Shown: piece after piece, positions 14,887 through 26,698 of the stretch
How the letters are laid out: every line of letters begins with the position of its first letter
Position numbering within the stretch: the stretch's first letter is position 1
Assembly: GCA_039545295.1 (NCBI GenBank)
Contig: BCIK01000023.1
Coordinates: 424,505 to 488,504 of the forward strand
DNA from: Udeniomyces pyricola
Taxonomy: Eukaryota > Basidiomycota > Tremellomycetes > Cystofilobasidiales > Mrakiaceae
Reading direction: 5' to 3'
DNA length: 64,000 bases
The notes under the pieces: model-generated
Told to the model about the DNA's origin: nothing
The model's input: the letters and a program-made list of their open reading frames with translations, nothing else
Databases searched by the model: none
Program-made: the position numbers and the translations under genes

Positions 14887-17800
14887 CTACTTCTTCCCCT
14901 CCAACGCCTTGACCGCATCAGCGACCGATCTTGCAACTCCAGCCTCCATGCTTCCACCAGCGAATTGACTCGACCGCTTCCATGCTGTTCGTCTCCCTCC
15001 AGTGACCAGTCTTGCCTCAACGGTATCGATCTTGGCAGGAGAGACGACGCGACCTCGTGAGGAAGAAAAGAAGCCCGTTCCGCTCGAGCCTTTGTGTCGA
15101 ACCAGCGTCGCATGCGATGACGAGGGCGACGCTGCGAGATCCGGGGTACAAGGCTCGTCAGCTTGGTTTCCGTCGGTAAGCCGTTGGAGAAAATTTAGAG
15201 TCTGGGTAGTGTTAGATTTGAACCGATCCGCAATTGGGGTGCTGAATAGATGTCGACGGGACGCAACCACGCCGGGAAGAGGGAGTACATCCTCAGAAGA
15301 TCCATTCAATGAAGGCTCGCCTAAAGGGGCCGGAGCTGATGAGGTCGATACCAACGAAATTGGTGCCATCGATCGGCCATGTCTATTCGGTTGGAGGACG
15401 GGATCTGTGGCTGAATCTGATATATCTTCAAATACGTCAGTCCGATTCCCGGACCATGTCGTATGCGTTGCAGAGTTCTCTGTAATTTGTAGAGAAGACG
15501 GGGAGTTCCTCCTTTCACGGTCAATAAAGGACTGCTTCGTCCACGATGAGGGCGAAAGCTTGTCGGGCAAAAGTTGAACCAAAGCACGCTTTGGGGAGTT
15601 TCTGGATTTGTGAGGGATGTCAATGGTAGGGCTATCAACCGAGGTGGATGAAGACGCGAGGGCTGTGAGGGGTGGTATCATCGAAGGAAGGGGCGTGGTG
15701 GTGAGAGGGAGGACTGGAGGAAGACCGAGTTGGGGAGGAAGTGGAGGTGGTGGAAACGCAGAAGGAGCAAAGAGTCTGGATGATTGGAAAGTTTGAGCTG
15801 GTGGTTGAAATGTAACAGGACCACGCGGAACAGTAGCGTGAGAGATGGGTTCTTCGAGAACGGTTGAGGGCCGTGAGGGATTGAGATTCGGGCTGTTCGG
15901 CATGGCTTTTGGTCTTGGAGGAAGCGCGGGAGGTCCAGGGTGCGAGGGTGAAGGTTGATCAGGACGAATGGAGAATAATTCGACTCGGTGCTCCACCAGT
16001 AGGCGAAGGAACGGTGGCGAGAGACAGAGTGAGGGACAAAAAACGAGTAAAAGGTTTTGGACCGTCATCTTGTTCTCGGCAGCGTGGTGGGCCTGTAATC
16101 AACAAGGAAAGTATTTATCCAAAACAAAATCGTCAGTAGGTAAGCGGCTGTCGCAGTCACGAGCGGGAATGGGTCTTGCTCACAGTCCAGCTCAACAACT
16201 CGACCACACTTCGCAGTAACCACCAAGGCGCTGGCGGGAGAGTTCCCACAAGATCCTTGAGACCTTCGACTAACACGTCCTTTCGCTCCCCGATATGTTG
16301 GGAGGAGGCCGATTTGCGAGGCGGAGTAGTTGAAGTGCCGCCGAAGCCGGAATCACGGGCGGGTGAGCCTGTATGCCTGCGAAGAAGAGCATCGAATGAC
16401 GGCGTGAGGGAGCTGGTAAGGATAGGAGTTGGGACTGGATGGAGAGCATGACGCCGGCCTCGATGGTATCAGTATCAGCAAGATCAACTCTCAAGCATGC
16501 CAACGGACGAGTGTTGGACGCACGGTCTCGTAAATATGCCTTGAAAACGCTGGCCACAACGTGTGGATCGAGATCCGCTGGATCGGTATGCTCCAAATTG
16601 ATGTCGGCGCCCGTGTCGAACAATGTTCGAAGTCGCTGGACTGATGAGCCAGGACAGTGATTTGAGAACGGAAATCAGTTCGTATTACGTACAAATAAGA
16701 AGTCTTTGGTTTCAAGACTCACCCTGAGTGGACCGGCCGGAGAGACGAAAGATACCTTCCTCCTTCGGGGCCCATATCTCCACTGTTGGTCGAGGAAGGG
16801 AGAATACAAATGGTTGAGCACGCACCGATGGGACAGCGCTGTCCAGCCTGTGCTAAGCAACAGCATAGGCAGATACGTACGAAAATCAATGCATCTCACA
16901 ACGAGAGCCGGTAAGATGAAACGTCCGCCAGCATCCGACCTAAGGATTTCGCGTTTACGACTGATTTCATCCCCCTCGGCACGCCGGAGAGGCCATTCCT
17001 CGCCGGCGCGCTCGACATCTCTACCAAACACCTGTCCTTGTCTCTCTGGACCACCAAAATCGTCAGGGTCAAGGCCCGCGTCATACAAAACTGAGCGACT
17101 GAGGCTGGGTGAAACTGGAGAACCGCGAGTCGCAGCCTGATGCGGTGCCTCATCCGGACGAATGGGCGCTGGAGGAGGCAAAGGTTTGCCGCGCCACGAG
17201 GAGTTGAGGTGGCGAACCGCCGAGCCCGGTACGGCGAAGATGGTTTGCTGAAGGGACCGAGAATTGGGCTTTCCTTGTGCGGCTGCACACAACGGTTCCG
17301 CCGGCGTCGGAGAGACACCTAAGTATCCACTACCCTCCAGATATGCTGCATTCCCCCACGCTGCTAGACGGCCTTTCAGCCCGGTGGCTGATGTTCCTTT
17401 AGAGCGAGACGAAAACTCCGCCTGGGCGAGCTGCGAGCTTTGGCGAGGAGGAAGATGGGTTGTTGGCGAGAGTGTACTGGAGGAAAGCGGGGGTATGCCC
17501 TGGTGGGAGAGCAGAGGGGGCATCGACGTGAGAGCTCTTGTGGGAATCGGGGTGGAGACTGAGGACAATGCTCGATGAGCAGGATGTATATCGGAAGTTG
17601 GACACAAGACTGGAGTATTGACTGAAGGGCGGAGGATCTGAGCAGACTGTGCCTCTGGCCCTGGCCCTGCTGTTATGATCGGTTTCGACGCGAGCCAGGC
17701 CGGTTTGGGTGATGGTGCGGGGACAGCAGGCAAGATGGGCGATTGGGGAGACGGTGTAGCTTTGGAAGAGAGCGCATGTGTGGCGATAGGAGCCAGGGTG

Positions 17801-18627
17801 GTTGGTGAGTGTTGATCGAGCACTTTCACGTTAGGATGTCTGGCGATCACGAGTGGTCGACCCAGCGGGTTGGGAGTAGCAGCTTGCATAGGAGGTATGG
17901 GAAGGGATCGCATGCTCTGTGAGTCGACTCTCGGCATAGGAAGCGGTCTCGGATGGGGCACAGGTTCGGCCAATGTTGCGAGAGAGGATGACGAAAGGCA
18001 GTCTTGATTAAGGTCAGCTTGACTTGGTGCAGTAGGTTGCTGTGTGAGGATATTTTGAGCTATATTGTCCGAAATAGCGGTAGGTTGACGGTCGAGCGTG
18101 GCAGAGAACGAGCAGCTCCGCAGACTGACATGAGGCAGCAGAGCGGCAGGGGGGTCGGTGTTGTCAACGTCAGGAAACCCTCCCTGTCTGACCGTCTCGG
18201 CCATCGAGACGCGATGATCAGAGGCGGTCCAAGTCTCTCCTCCAACCGGTTCATTCGTAGGATGTCGGCTTTCATCTGGCTTGGACGCGTCGTCGAGGCC
18301 CTCTGTTGCGGTTTCGCCGGGCGCCCGCAGTTGATGAAGAAAGGGGTCGACCAGCGTTCCCTTGATCGCTTCGTGCCCTGCGTCGATGGACTGCCAGCCC
18401 CTCCGGAGACTGGCACCTTGTCTCCAGCTCCGATCCTCGTCATCGACTGCGAGGGCTGCCAGACCAGACGAGGCGGTGCCCCAGGACTCTTTGCGGCCGT
18501 AGTCGAGGTCGACCGAAGAAGAAAGCGAGGGCGTCTGCGAGGACGAGCCCGAGAGGGAGGATGTTGAAAGGGCTGTTTCGAGCGAGGATGACGAAGAGAA
18601 ACGAGGCGATGGAGGGGTGGAGGGCAT
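14887..18627 (-). CDS. Large RhoGAP-domain protein
   Basis: About 1100 aa. The first exon (18627 to about 16870) encodes some 590 residues of Ser/Pro/Thr-rich, mostly disordered sequence. The RhoGAP domain follows across short exons: GIFRLSGRS, with the catalytic arginine finger in FRLSG; LRTLFDTGADINL; VVASVFKAYLRD joined by a splice (donor GTGCGT, acceptor CCAG) to LPTPILTSSL; then LPPAPWWLLRSVVELL and NKMTVQNLLLVFCPSL. The domain would accelerate GTP hydrolysis by a Rho/Cdc42/Rac-type GTPase, hence actin polarity. The C-terminal 370 residues are again low-complexity and end in VADAVKALEGKK. The domain is placed centrally, with no BAR, LIM, PH or SH2 domain seen. Start at ATG 18625-18627 is the first Met of the long frame. 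Confidence 0.87.
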
Positions 18628-18886
18628 GCGTGGATCGAGAGAAGACGAAGAAGACGATCAAGAAGGAATAGGAAGACTAGCAGTGTCGACCGAGGAGCAG
18701 AAGGGAAAGCCAATCGAGGAGAGGAAGCAAGGAAGGGCAGTTAATGTTTGTTGTCGTTGGCGGGCGCGAGGGCGTGGATCGTGGAGCTGGATGATCGAGA
18801 CAGAGGGCGAAGACACGAAGTGGGAACCGAAGCGGATGGGTGATTGATTGCAAGGGGGAGGGGGAGGTGTCAACAACGAATGAAGT

Positions 18887-18913
18887 AGTACGTATAAGCT
18901 AGTACGTATAAGT
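18887..18913. repeat. Direct repeat, 2 x 14 bp
   Basis: Two adjacent, nearly identical units, AGTACGTATAAGC/T, upstream of the RhoGAP gene. Could be a duplicated regulatory site or simple slippage. Confidence 0.7.
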
Positions 18914-19150
18914 GGAGAGAATCGGACGGACAGTTTAGTTATATATCATGTATCTATATTATCGGGAGCCGAATCGACGATCCGCGGAAGACGGAGCAGT
19001 CGAGCAGGGCCGGGCGCGCAGGAGCTGATCTGAGAAATCCGAGTACATCGAGTCAACGCGAGTCGAGAGACACGACTCTCGCATGACTGATTCAAATTCA
19101 TGATCCGCAGGAAAATCAAGATGTACGTGATGTAGAGTTCGATATCATAT

Positions 19151-19334
19151 CATCATGGCAAGAAATGGCAGCCAGGCACCACAGCATTTCGAGTCTCTGT
19201 CAGCCTTGTCCAACGCTGGGTGAGGCTTGATCAATGCTTGACTGAGGCTTGTCTGACGCTTGTTCAGCCTTGTTTAGCCTCTATTGAGGGTTCTAAGCGG
19301 CCTTGGTGCCTAGCTGACATTTCTTGCCATGATG
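19151..19334. mobile_element. Candidate MITE-like element with 31-bp terminal inverted repeats
   Basis: The left end (19151-19181) begins CATCATGGCAAGAAATG and ends AGGCACCA; the reverse complement of the right end (19304-19334) matches it at 29 of 31 positions. The 120-bp interior is made of degenerate repeats around GCTTG/GCCTTG and has no ORF. Size, perfect-looking termini and lack of coding capacity fit a non-autonomous DNA transposon (MITE). A target-site duplication is not clear: the flanks are ATATCATAT and CATCATGTT. A long transcribed hairpin is the main alternative. Confidence 0.55.
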
Positions 19335-19536
19335 CATCATGTTGCAACTCCAACTACAAGTTAGAATGGTAGATGAACGTGCTCATGGCGACGTAACATA
19401 CACCATGTTATATTCCTCGACAGCTGTAATTTTCTCCTTCTAAATGACTCCCGCACACGTGATCAATCGCCCTCTCGTTACCCTGTAAATCACCTATACA
19501 GCTAACCGGCCCTATCGAGGCCTCGATGTTTGAAGC

Positions 19537-22494
19537 TTAGACGGTCTCCCAGATCTGCTCTCCCATGGCACAAAGCCGCATGAAAAGCTGGTCCCGGCGA
19601 CCGACCTTACTGAAGACAAACCAGTCCTCTTCCCGTTCTTCGTCATCATCCTCCATTTGCACATTGGTGACCCAGACCCCATCAGCGACAAGCTTTCCCA
19701 TACCACCATGTTTGCTCTTGAGGCGAATGTGCAAAGCTTGCATGCCGAGACTATGACCTGACAGAGACAGAAGCCGAAGGCTAATGTTGAATCATCTCCC
19801 GTTGATCTGACGACAAAACTGTTCGGTATCAAGATGAGAGAACACAAAACGAACCGGCGATAAGCTCAAAGGCTTGCTTGGTAAACTTTCCTGCGCCATC
19901 GGCCTTCTTGAGCTCGAGGATATCGTTGATGTCAAGAGAGACAGTAGCACCGTTCTTGTGGTCGGGTATGAATGCAAGCGTTGTCGAGGAAGGTGGGCGA
20001 GAAGCATCCGAGGGAGCTTGGAGGACGAGATGACCTGTGACGTTTGCATGCTCAGCAGGAAATGCTGGTATATACAGGAGAAAAGTAATGGTATAGGGGA
20101 AGTTCCAGGATTGAGCATTAGTAACAGGCCGACGAAGGTGACAACGCACAGAGCCCGTCTACGCACCATCCACATCTCCATCATCGGGTAAGGCGAAAGC
20201 ATCCTCAATGCCGTGGGTAACTTTGCCTTTGATGGCGTATTTCTGCATAGTCCAGACTCAAGCGTCAGTCCAAGTATTACACCTCATTGACGAGCGTGAT
20301 GAGAACACAACTCACCAGTTTAGGCTGTTCGTCCTTGGATTGTAATCCAGCGATATCCCGGAAGCGGTGCTTGAGCACATCTTTGTTAGCCCGGTGTCTG
20401 CGATGAAGGAAGGTGGCAAGTCGACCCTGATCTGGAGATGTTGGTCCTTGGTTCTTTTCTGCTTCCTCAATCTTTCGTAGATCAGACACATTGAAGGGAG
20501 CGCGGACCTCCGCGACATCATCAATGTACTCCTGCTCCGCTTCCTCTTCTTCTTCAAGTGTGGGAGGCAACATGAGCGGTGAGTGAGCATACTCTCTGCC
20601 TCGAAGGAGGTGCAGAACAAGCTGTTGGTTGTCAGGAACGTGAGAAAGGAGAGAGCTAGAAGAACCGCGCGTCCATTTGTCCAGAGGTCGCACCAACACG
20701 CGAGACAGGACAAGAAGGAAAGGAATAAGTATGTGCTTGTTAGAAAGGATATGCTCGCACAAGCAACACAAGAAACATGCCAAACAGAGGGGATGACGTA
20801 CTTGCGGGGATCGATGATCTGTTTCCATTGAGGAACATGGTAGACAAAGTGACGCCAGGCCTTGGAGATAACTGGTCGCCCAAAAAAAGCCAATCCCACC
20901 GCGAGGCTACATCCTTGGGAGAACACTCGAGCAGGCGTCACTGATAGCACAAGCGACAGGACAACGACGACTAAAGCTAGATTTCTGCGGGCGTTGGTCT
21001 CGGGGTAGATGTTCGGATTTGCCAGGGCACTGTCATGAAGAAAGCAAGATAGAGCATCGGTGGTATTAGGTCAGGATCTTTTAGGAAACCGTAGGAGATA
21101 GTCTCTTTGTATGGCGATCAGACGTACTTGGCCATGCACTCGCTGAGATCAGCGACATAACCTAAACCATCCTGCAACATCCGCCCATTGGTCTCGATGA
21201 GCTCCTCGCGCTTCTTCTGGGCAGCTTTCTCGTCGTGTTTCTGGGCTTGAGCAGGGGGGGCTCCCTTTTGGATGGCTTGTTGCTTGCGTTCATAACCGGT
21301 GTGTTCATCCTGATATTGGCCGCCATCTTCTTCAGCATCTTTACTACCACCACCTGAGGTGATTCCGGCTTGGCCGAGAGCTGCACGTAGCCCAGTTTAT
21401 CCGGGTCAGCCTCTCGACTCCATTGTACGAAGATATAGAAGAAAGACTGAAGACCAAGGAACAAAACAAAAAAGACAAACCAGTCCTTTGAACGAAATCG
21501 GCCACCCCTTTGAAGAACTCTTTGGTTGCTTCCTCTACCTGCTCTGATTTAGATGTGTAAGGATCGAAAGTCTCTTCATGAGGAAACAAAACCTGTAGAA
21601 GCGGAACCAAGAGCCACGCCAGATATGAGCAAGGCAGTCCAAATGACGCATGGAAGCGAACCTCAGAAGAACGGTCTCACAAGGCGGAGCTCAGGAAAAA
21701 AGATGAGCGATGCCAGAACAAGACAGATTGCGGCCGTAACCATTTGGAAGAACCTGAATTGAGATAAAATGCTAGATGAGTCATGGCAGCTTGGTCTCGC
21801 GCCCGGGTCGCGAAGCTGGATCGCACTCACCAAGCAACTGCATAGATCTATGCTTGTCGGATATGAGTAGTTAAAGAAGGAATTTGCCGACTCAACGACG
21901 AGAGTCAACGTCGTACTTGTTTAGGATAAGATCTGTGACTGAGACTGTGACTTACACCACAAGCGATTCGAGTCCGGTAACGATCCTCATCGCTCCAACT
22001 CGAAAGCCTGTCCATCTCTTTGATAAATATCAACAGATCAACGCCCAACGACATAGCCAATCTTTCGCTGTTCGACCGGATGATTTCGGTATTGAAAGGA
22101 ACACCTCGCTTGGTTGTCGTCCGGAGATCAAGCTCGCCTCGAGGAACAATCTCAGAAGGAGCCCGGATATGTTGAATTTGCTGGAGATGTCATGTAAGAG
22201 CACGCAGTCAACATTGCTGAGGACGCTCGGAGGGAGGAGCAGTGTGAGGTATGCAAGATTATGAGCCGCGATGGCACGTACGACGGACCATCGGCGAAGC
22301 ATAGAAAACACACGGTCGTCGGCGATACCTCGCACGACGGTGCCCTCATTGTGAATCAACCGGTACTCGCGACGAGCAATTTCTTTTTCACCAAGCTCGA
22401 TCTTTTGTGCTTCGCTCTTGAGAAGCTTCGGCGAGCGAGGGCGAGCGGGCGGAATGGGATCAACGTAGGTGGCAGGCGAGGTCCGGAAGGACAT
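19537..22494 (-). CDS. DUF3292-family membrane protein
   Basis: Multi-exon protein of roughly 700 aa. The N-terminus from ATG 22492-22494 (MSFRTSPATY) is hydrophilic. The 21300-21600 region encodes a linker, and hydrophobic segments lie in the 21700-21900 and 20900-21000 exons (the latter before LAFFGRPVISKAW). The C-terminal region carries LSHVPDNQQLVLHLLRGRE, acidic EEEEEAEQE and then ILELKKADG..., ending with RRDQLFMRLCAMGEQIWETV before TAA 19537-19539. The ELKK and LRxx(L/F)...RL..MG.Q.WE end are the features I associate with fungal DUF3292 proteins, whose molecular function is unknown. The start is uncertain: an upstream exon with Met at 22805-22807 is possible. At least eight exons. Confidence 0.6.
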
Positions 22495-23289
22495 GTGAGG
22501 AGACAAGCTATGGAAGATTGGGACTGTTGAAGGATGGGTGGGAGCTGAAAGGCGAAGTGGAGAGATGGCCGAGCCCAAGGACAGAAATTTAGCAAACGGG
22601 AGCCCGCGTTGAGCACGTAGGAGTTCGTGGGCGTGAAGAACGTTGAATTGTTGCGAACGGCGAAAGATATAGAGTGAGACGTGAGGGCGTTGGCTGGGAC
22701 GGTATTGAATTGAACATTGAGGCTGGCCAAACTGACGATGACGTTATGCCGATCCTCCTGAGCGACTGAGATTTGACTGCTGCCTGGGCCGGGCCTACCG
22801 TCTGCATCTACCAACACCTACTGCCCTCGCTAGCTGATCAGCAAATTGCAAAGGGACTAGCAAGGACTACCTAGTTTGTGATCAACCTTGGTCGTGATGT
22901 AATGATACGTTCATATATACACATCGCAGCGCGCTGAGATCTGCAGACAAGGCGTCGATCATGCATGATCTAACTAACGTCCCGATCGAATAAATTCGTC
23001 CGGTTCTCGACGTTTCTTTGACTTGTTTCATCTCAATCAAGATCAACAAACCTAACATGTCATGTTACATGGTCGTCATGTCTTCACACGCATGTCATTC
23101 TTCAATCCAGTACATTGGTGAATAACCCTCTTAGCTTGCCGGTCCCTCTACTCATGAGTGCACGTACATGCAGATGATTACTGTCACCGGTTCTCGACTC
23201 TCGTGTCTCGGGATACCCCAGCGTTAAAGGGATTTGAGCTCGTCGCTACTTTTGCGTCTTTGTAAAGACGAATATTTCATCTAGCTGTC
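22495..23289. other. Intergenic region
   Basis: Lies between the DUF3292 gene's assumed start and the ABC1-kinase stop, both on the minus strand. A frame continues from 22494 up to about 22800, so part may be an untested first exon or 5' UTR of the DUF3292 gene. The remainder (22820-23289) shows nothing recognisable. Confidence 0.45.
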
Positions 23290-26205
23290 TCATTGCAATC
23301 CCAGCATCTTGGCCAGCCGGTCAACGAAACGCATGGATGTTTGAGAAGAAGAGGGTGAGGAACCCAGCGGATCTGACGAAGATGCGGCCTGAATTGTAGG
23401 AAGCCATCAACCAATCGCCTCAGTTAGATTACTATCCTCTGATAGGTAACATTCTGAAAGCAGCGCTTAAGTGGCCTTACACTGATGAAAGCTTGAGTGA
23501 TGTTGCATGGGTGACCGAGTGCCTCATTAGCGTAGTTGAGAGCTCTCTCGGCACGGATGATGAACAAGAGCTCCTGCCACAGAGTAAAATCGTGTAGCAT
23601 TTAGCGAGTCTCTTGATTAGATCTAGGAGTAAATGACTGAGACTCGTGTGCGAGTTCTTACCTTCGGGAAGAGATCTTGAGCGAGAGTGTATGCCTTTTT
23701 TGTTCTGCGCAGATCTCGGACATATTCGCTTAGGCCCTCTTCTTCAATCTGTTGCCTGCTCTTCGTCTCTCTTTGAGCAGGCTCCAATGAAGTTTGTTCC
23801 AGGAACACCAACGAGGCAAACCTGATTGAGGGAGCGATAAAGAATGAGTACAGTCTGTCTCCGAACGACCAGCTGCCAGCAAAGGTTCAGACACATACAC
23901 GTTGACGTCAATATCGGTGATGCCCCAGTCTTGGGCAGTCCGCTCGATCGTGGCGACGTCCTGATCGGCGTAGGCCCTCCACAAATTAGAGAAGTCGTGT
24001 ACAAACTGCTTCGAAACCGTCGTGTCTACAAAGATGGAAGGGGCGTTAACGTCAGTAATTCGCTCTGCTCATAACCTGGAGGAAAATCCAAGAAGAATCA
24101 GGACTGACAAAGACCGTGATCAAGCAGAACCACCTGGGGCCGGGCCGGATTTGATGGATTGGGACGGACAAGCACGTTTCCTCTAGAGATTTCAATGTGA
24201 TGAACAAAAAAACGACAGATAAAAGTTAGTCTGGCTGATCTAGGGTGACGTAAAGCGAAGGCCGAAGAACTACGAACGGATGTGGATCACAGTGGATCTA
24301 TGCCCAACAACGGACGAGAAAAGCAAAAGAAAAAAGTGAGCCAGATTGTTGAGATTAACACAGCTTTTACATAGGGAGTGAAAAGACCAACCCAGCCCCA
24401 GCTAAAGATCTGAGCTGCAAATAATTCAATGAGAGTCTTCATAGTCGATTGAACGCTCGTCCCGTCAGAACCTATAGTGGAGATTCTGTCCTTTTCATCG
24501 ATGCGACAGCCGTCAATATATTCCATCGTTACTGTGAAGGGCAGAGGAGATACAGGATTGAGCGATACACGTATGAGCGACTTGCTACAAGAAGGCGAAT
24601 TGCAAAGAATGGTGTTGAGGACGAGGTCACTAACAGACACGATTCGTGGTCAGCTTAGGCAGGACACGAGGAATGTGAACATCCTCAGCTAGTGATGGCG
24701 TTTGCTGCAGATAGTATGCCGTTTGAAGAGAACTTTGAGCTTTGCAAGATAGGTCACATTTGGTTAGCGCTATGCTTCGATTCTCACGAGGTGACAATGT
24801 GATCAGCTTACCCTCATTTACGAAACTGGTCTCACGCCAAACCTGATCGGCGATCCCTGTAAGCAAGCGAGATGCGATCAGATGCTGACCCAAAAAAGAT
24901 TCAACGACTATGCGATGCTGGCCCAGAAAGATTCAGCGGCTAAACGTTACTCACAATCTGCCAGCCAAGCAGTTTGGGTATCCAAGGTGGTGCCCACGGC
25001 GTCCATGAGGTTTTTAAATGTGCTCATATCCCTAATAACCACATCAAATGATCGCACGAACAAGAGCATACGAGATACACATGAAGAGGAGGGTCAGAGG
25101 GAAGACATGATGCGAATAATACGTAAGTTCAACATTCGCCAAGTGGAAAAATCACAAGACGGAGAAAGGAGCTGTCTCACTGATTAATCTGCCACTTGAT
25201 GGCAGGTCTCTGGATTTTGACGGCGACCACCTTTCCATTAACTTCTGCGCGGTAGACCTGGGAGAATGACAGCCACAAGTATATACAGGTCAGTGCCAGG
25301 CGTTGAAAGCATGACGCAGAGCAAATTATGAGACGGACCTGGGCGATGGAAGCCGCAGCAATTGGTTCCCTGTCGAACTTATCGAAGATTTCGTCGGGGT
25401 GCTTGCCACCGAACTCAGACCGAAATACGCGGAGTATGCCTTGCCATGATTCGGCCGGAGCAGAGTCGGTGAATGACGCAAACGCCTCCTTATAGCATGG
25501 GTAAGCCTTGGACTGCGTCGCTACGAACGGCCACGAAAAGTAACGAGTATGCAGACACACGGCATGAGCTGGAGCCAATCTACGTGCTGTTTGTCCAGAA
25601 AATCTGAGAGTGACTGACCCAACATCTGGCCGATCTTGCAATAGAGGCCACCATTGGCTTTGATCAGGTAGGCGATCCGGTCGGCCGTTCGTTGGTGGAG
25701 GGCAAGATTGTCGGATCCGTCTTGGGCGTTGAACCTCCCTAAAGCAAGCAAAAGATTCGTCAACCATAACCCGCTAGAATATGAAAGGAGGAAGGAAAGA
25801 AAAAGTTGCATCGCTTACAATCGGCGGCAGTGAGTGATCTGTCCAGAGGAAGGGGTCGAAATTGATGGGCGGCGAAGAGGATGATTCAACGAAGCCAATC
25901 CAGATCAGAATGCGGTACTTTGGTCAGGTTCGGATTGCCGGCTATCGAGTCGAGCAAGTCCAGCCGACAGGACTGACTAAACTGACTTACACCACACAGT
26001 ATGTTCTGAGGGAACGCTGCCAACTACTATATTGAAGCTCGTGGTCATATATCCAGAGTCCTGCGAGCACGAGAGAGGCGGCCGTGACGGCTCTCCTGCG
26101 GAGGAGACGCGAGCCTGTGCGGATGTTGGGAGAGGAAATTGGGTAGTGGCTTGATCGAGGAGGAGAGTTCGACTGCTGAGCAGCTGTCGACAGAGGGGTT
26201 GTCAT
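23290..26205 (-). CDS. ABC1/ADCK (UbiB) family atypical kinase, Mcp2/ADCK1-like
   Basis: Mitochondrial-type atypical kinase of about 560 aa. Start ATG 26203-26205; the N-terminus has Arg-rich RTGSRLLRRRA followed by a hydrophobic helix AASLVLAGLWIYDH, fitting a mitochondrial presequence plus membrane anchor. Family motifs are all present: the KxGQ motif (GGLYCKIGQMLG), the Ala-rich loop with IAAASIAQVYRAEV, the ATP lysine in VVAVKIQRP, the catalytic loop HCDPHPGN (exon joining WGWV to HCDPHPGN), and DHG in place of DFG (VVLLDHGL). It ends with FVDRLAKMLGLQ and TGA 23290-23292. Relatives act in coenzyme Q biology or mitochondrial lipid homeostasis; assignment to the Mcp2/ADCK1 branch rather than Coq8 is inference, mainly from the N-terminal anchor. 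About twelve exons. Confidence 0.85.
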
Positions 26206-26698
26206 GTTGTGTAGGGGTATGATCAGCAGGCGAAAGGTGACTCGATGAGACTTGAGGGCGAATCTGGTGATCAGCTGTTGGAGAAGGAGTTGAGGTTACC
26301 GCTTGCAGATATATATGTACCGTGATAGGAGTGTCAAACGCCGGCGTGTTCAGTATTGCATGATATTATATATATATATTTATGTATATATGGCGTATTG
26401 ATGTGTATTGTTACACACATACATGCATGATGATAGTCGTGATGCGTTATTGTGCAGCATACAGGCGCTTGCTCTGACCAGGTATACAATATCCAACGTA
26501 TATATAATCAATATTCACCAAGTTAACCAGGTTGACTATCGTATAGTACCTAACCACATGAGACAGTACTACTCACGTTCCACGATTCGACGCGCAACGC
26601 GCAACGTCCGGCCTCTAGATCTTGTAGATCAGTGCACAGGGTCACATCCAGGTCGACTACAACCATACACTCCAGGCGATACATCCACTCGTCGATAC
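26206..26698. other. Divergent promoter region
   Basis: Separates the ABC1 kinase (-) from the DENN protein (+). Contains TA-rich runs (26365-26395 and about 26500). No gene seen. Confidence 0.6.

Larger units (their letters stand above)
18628..19536. other. Intergenic region containing a TIR element and a direct repeat
   Basis: Between the RhoGAP start and the DUF3292 stop. It contains two adjacent copies of TAGTACGTATAAG (about 18887-18913) and the 184-bp inverted-repeat element described separately. No coding frame supported. Confidence 0.65.
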
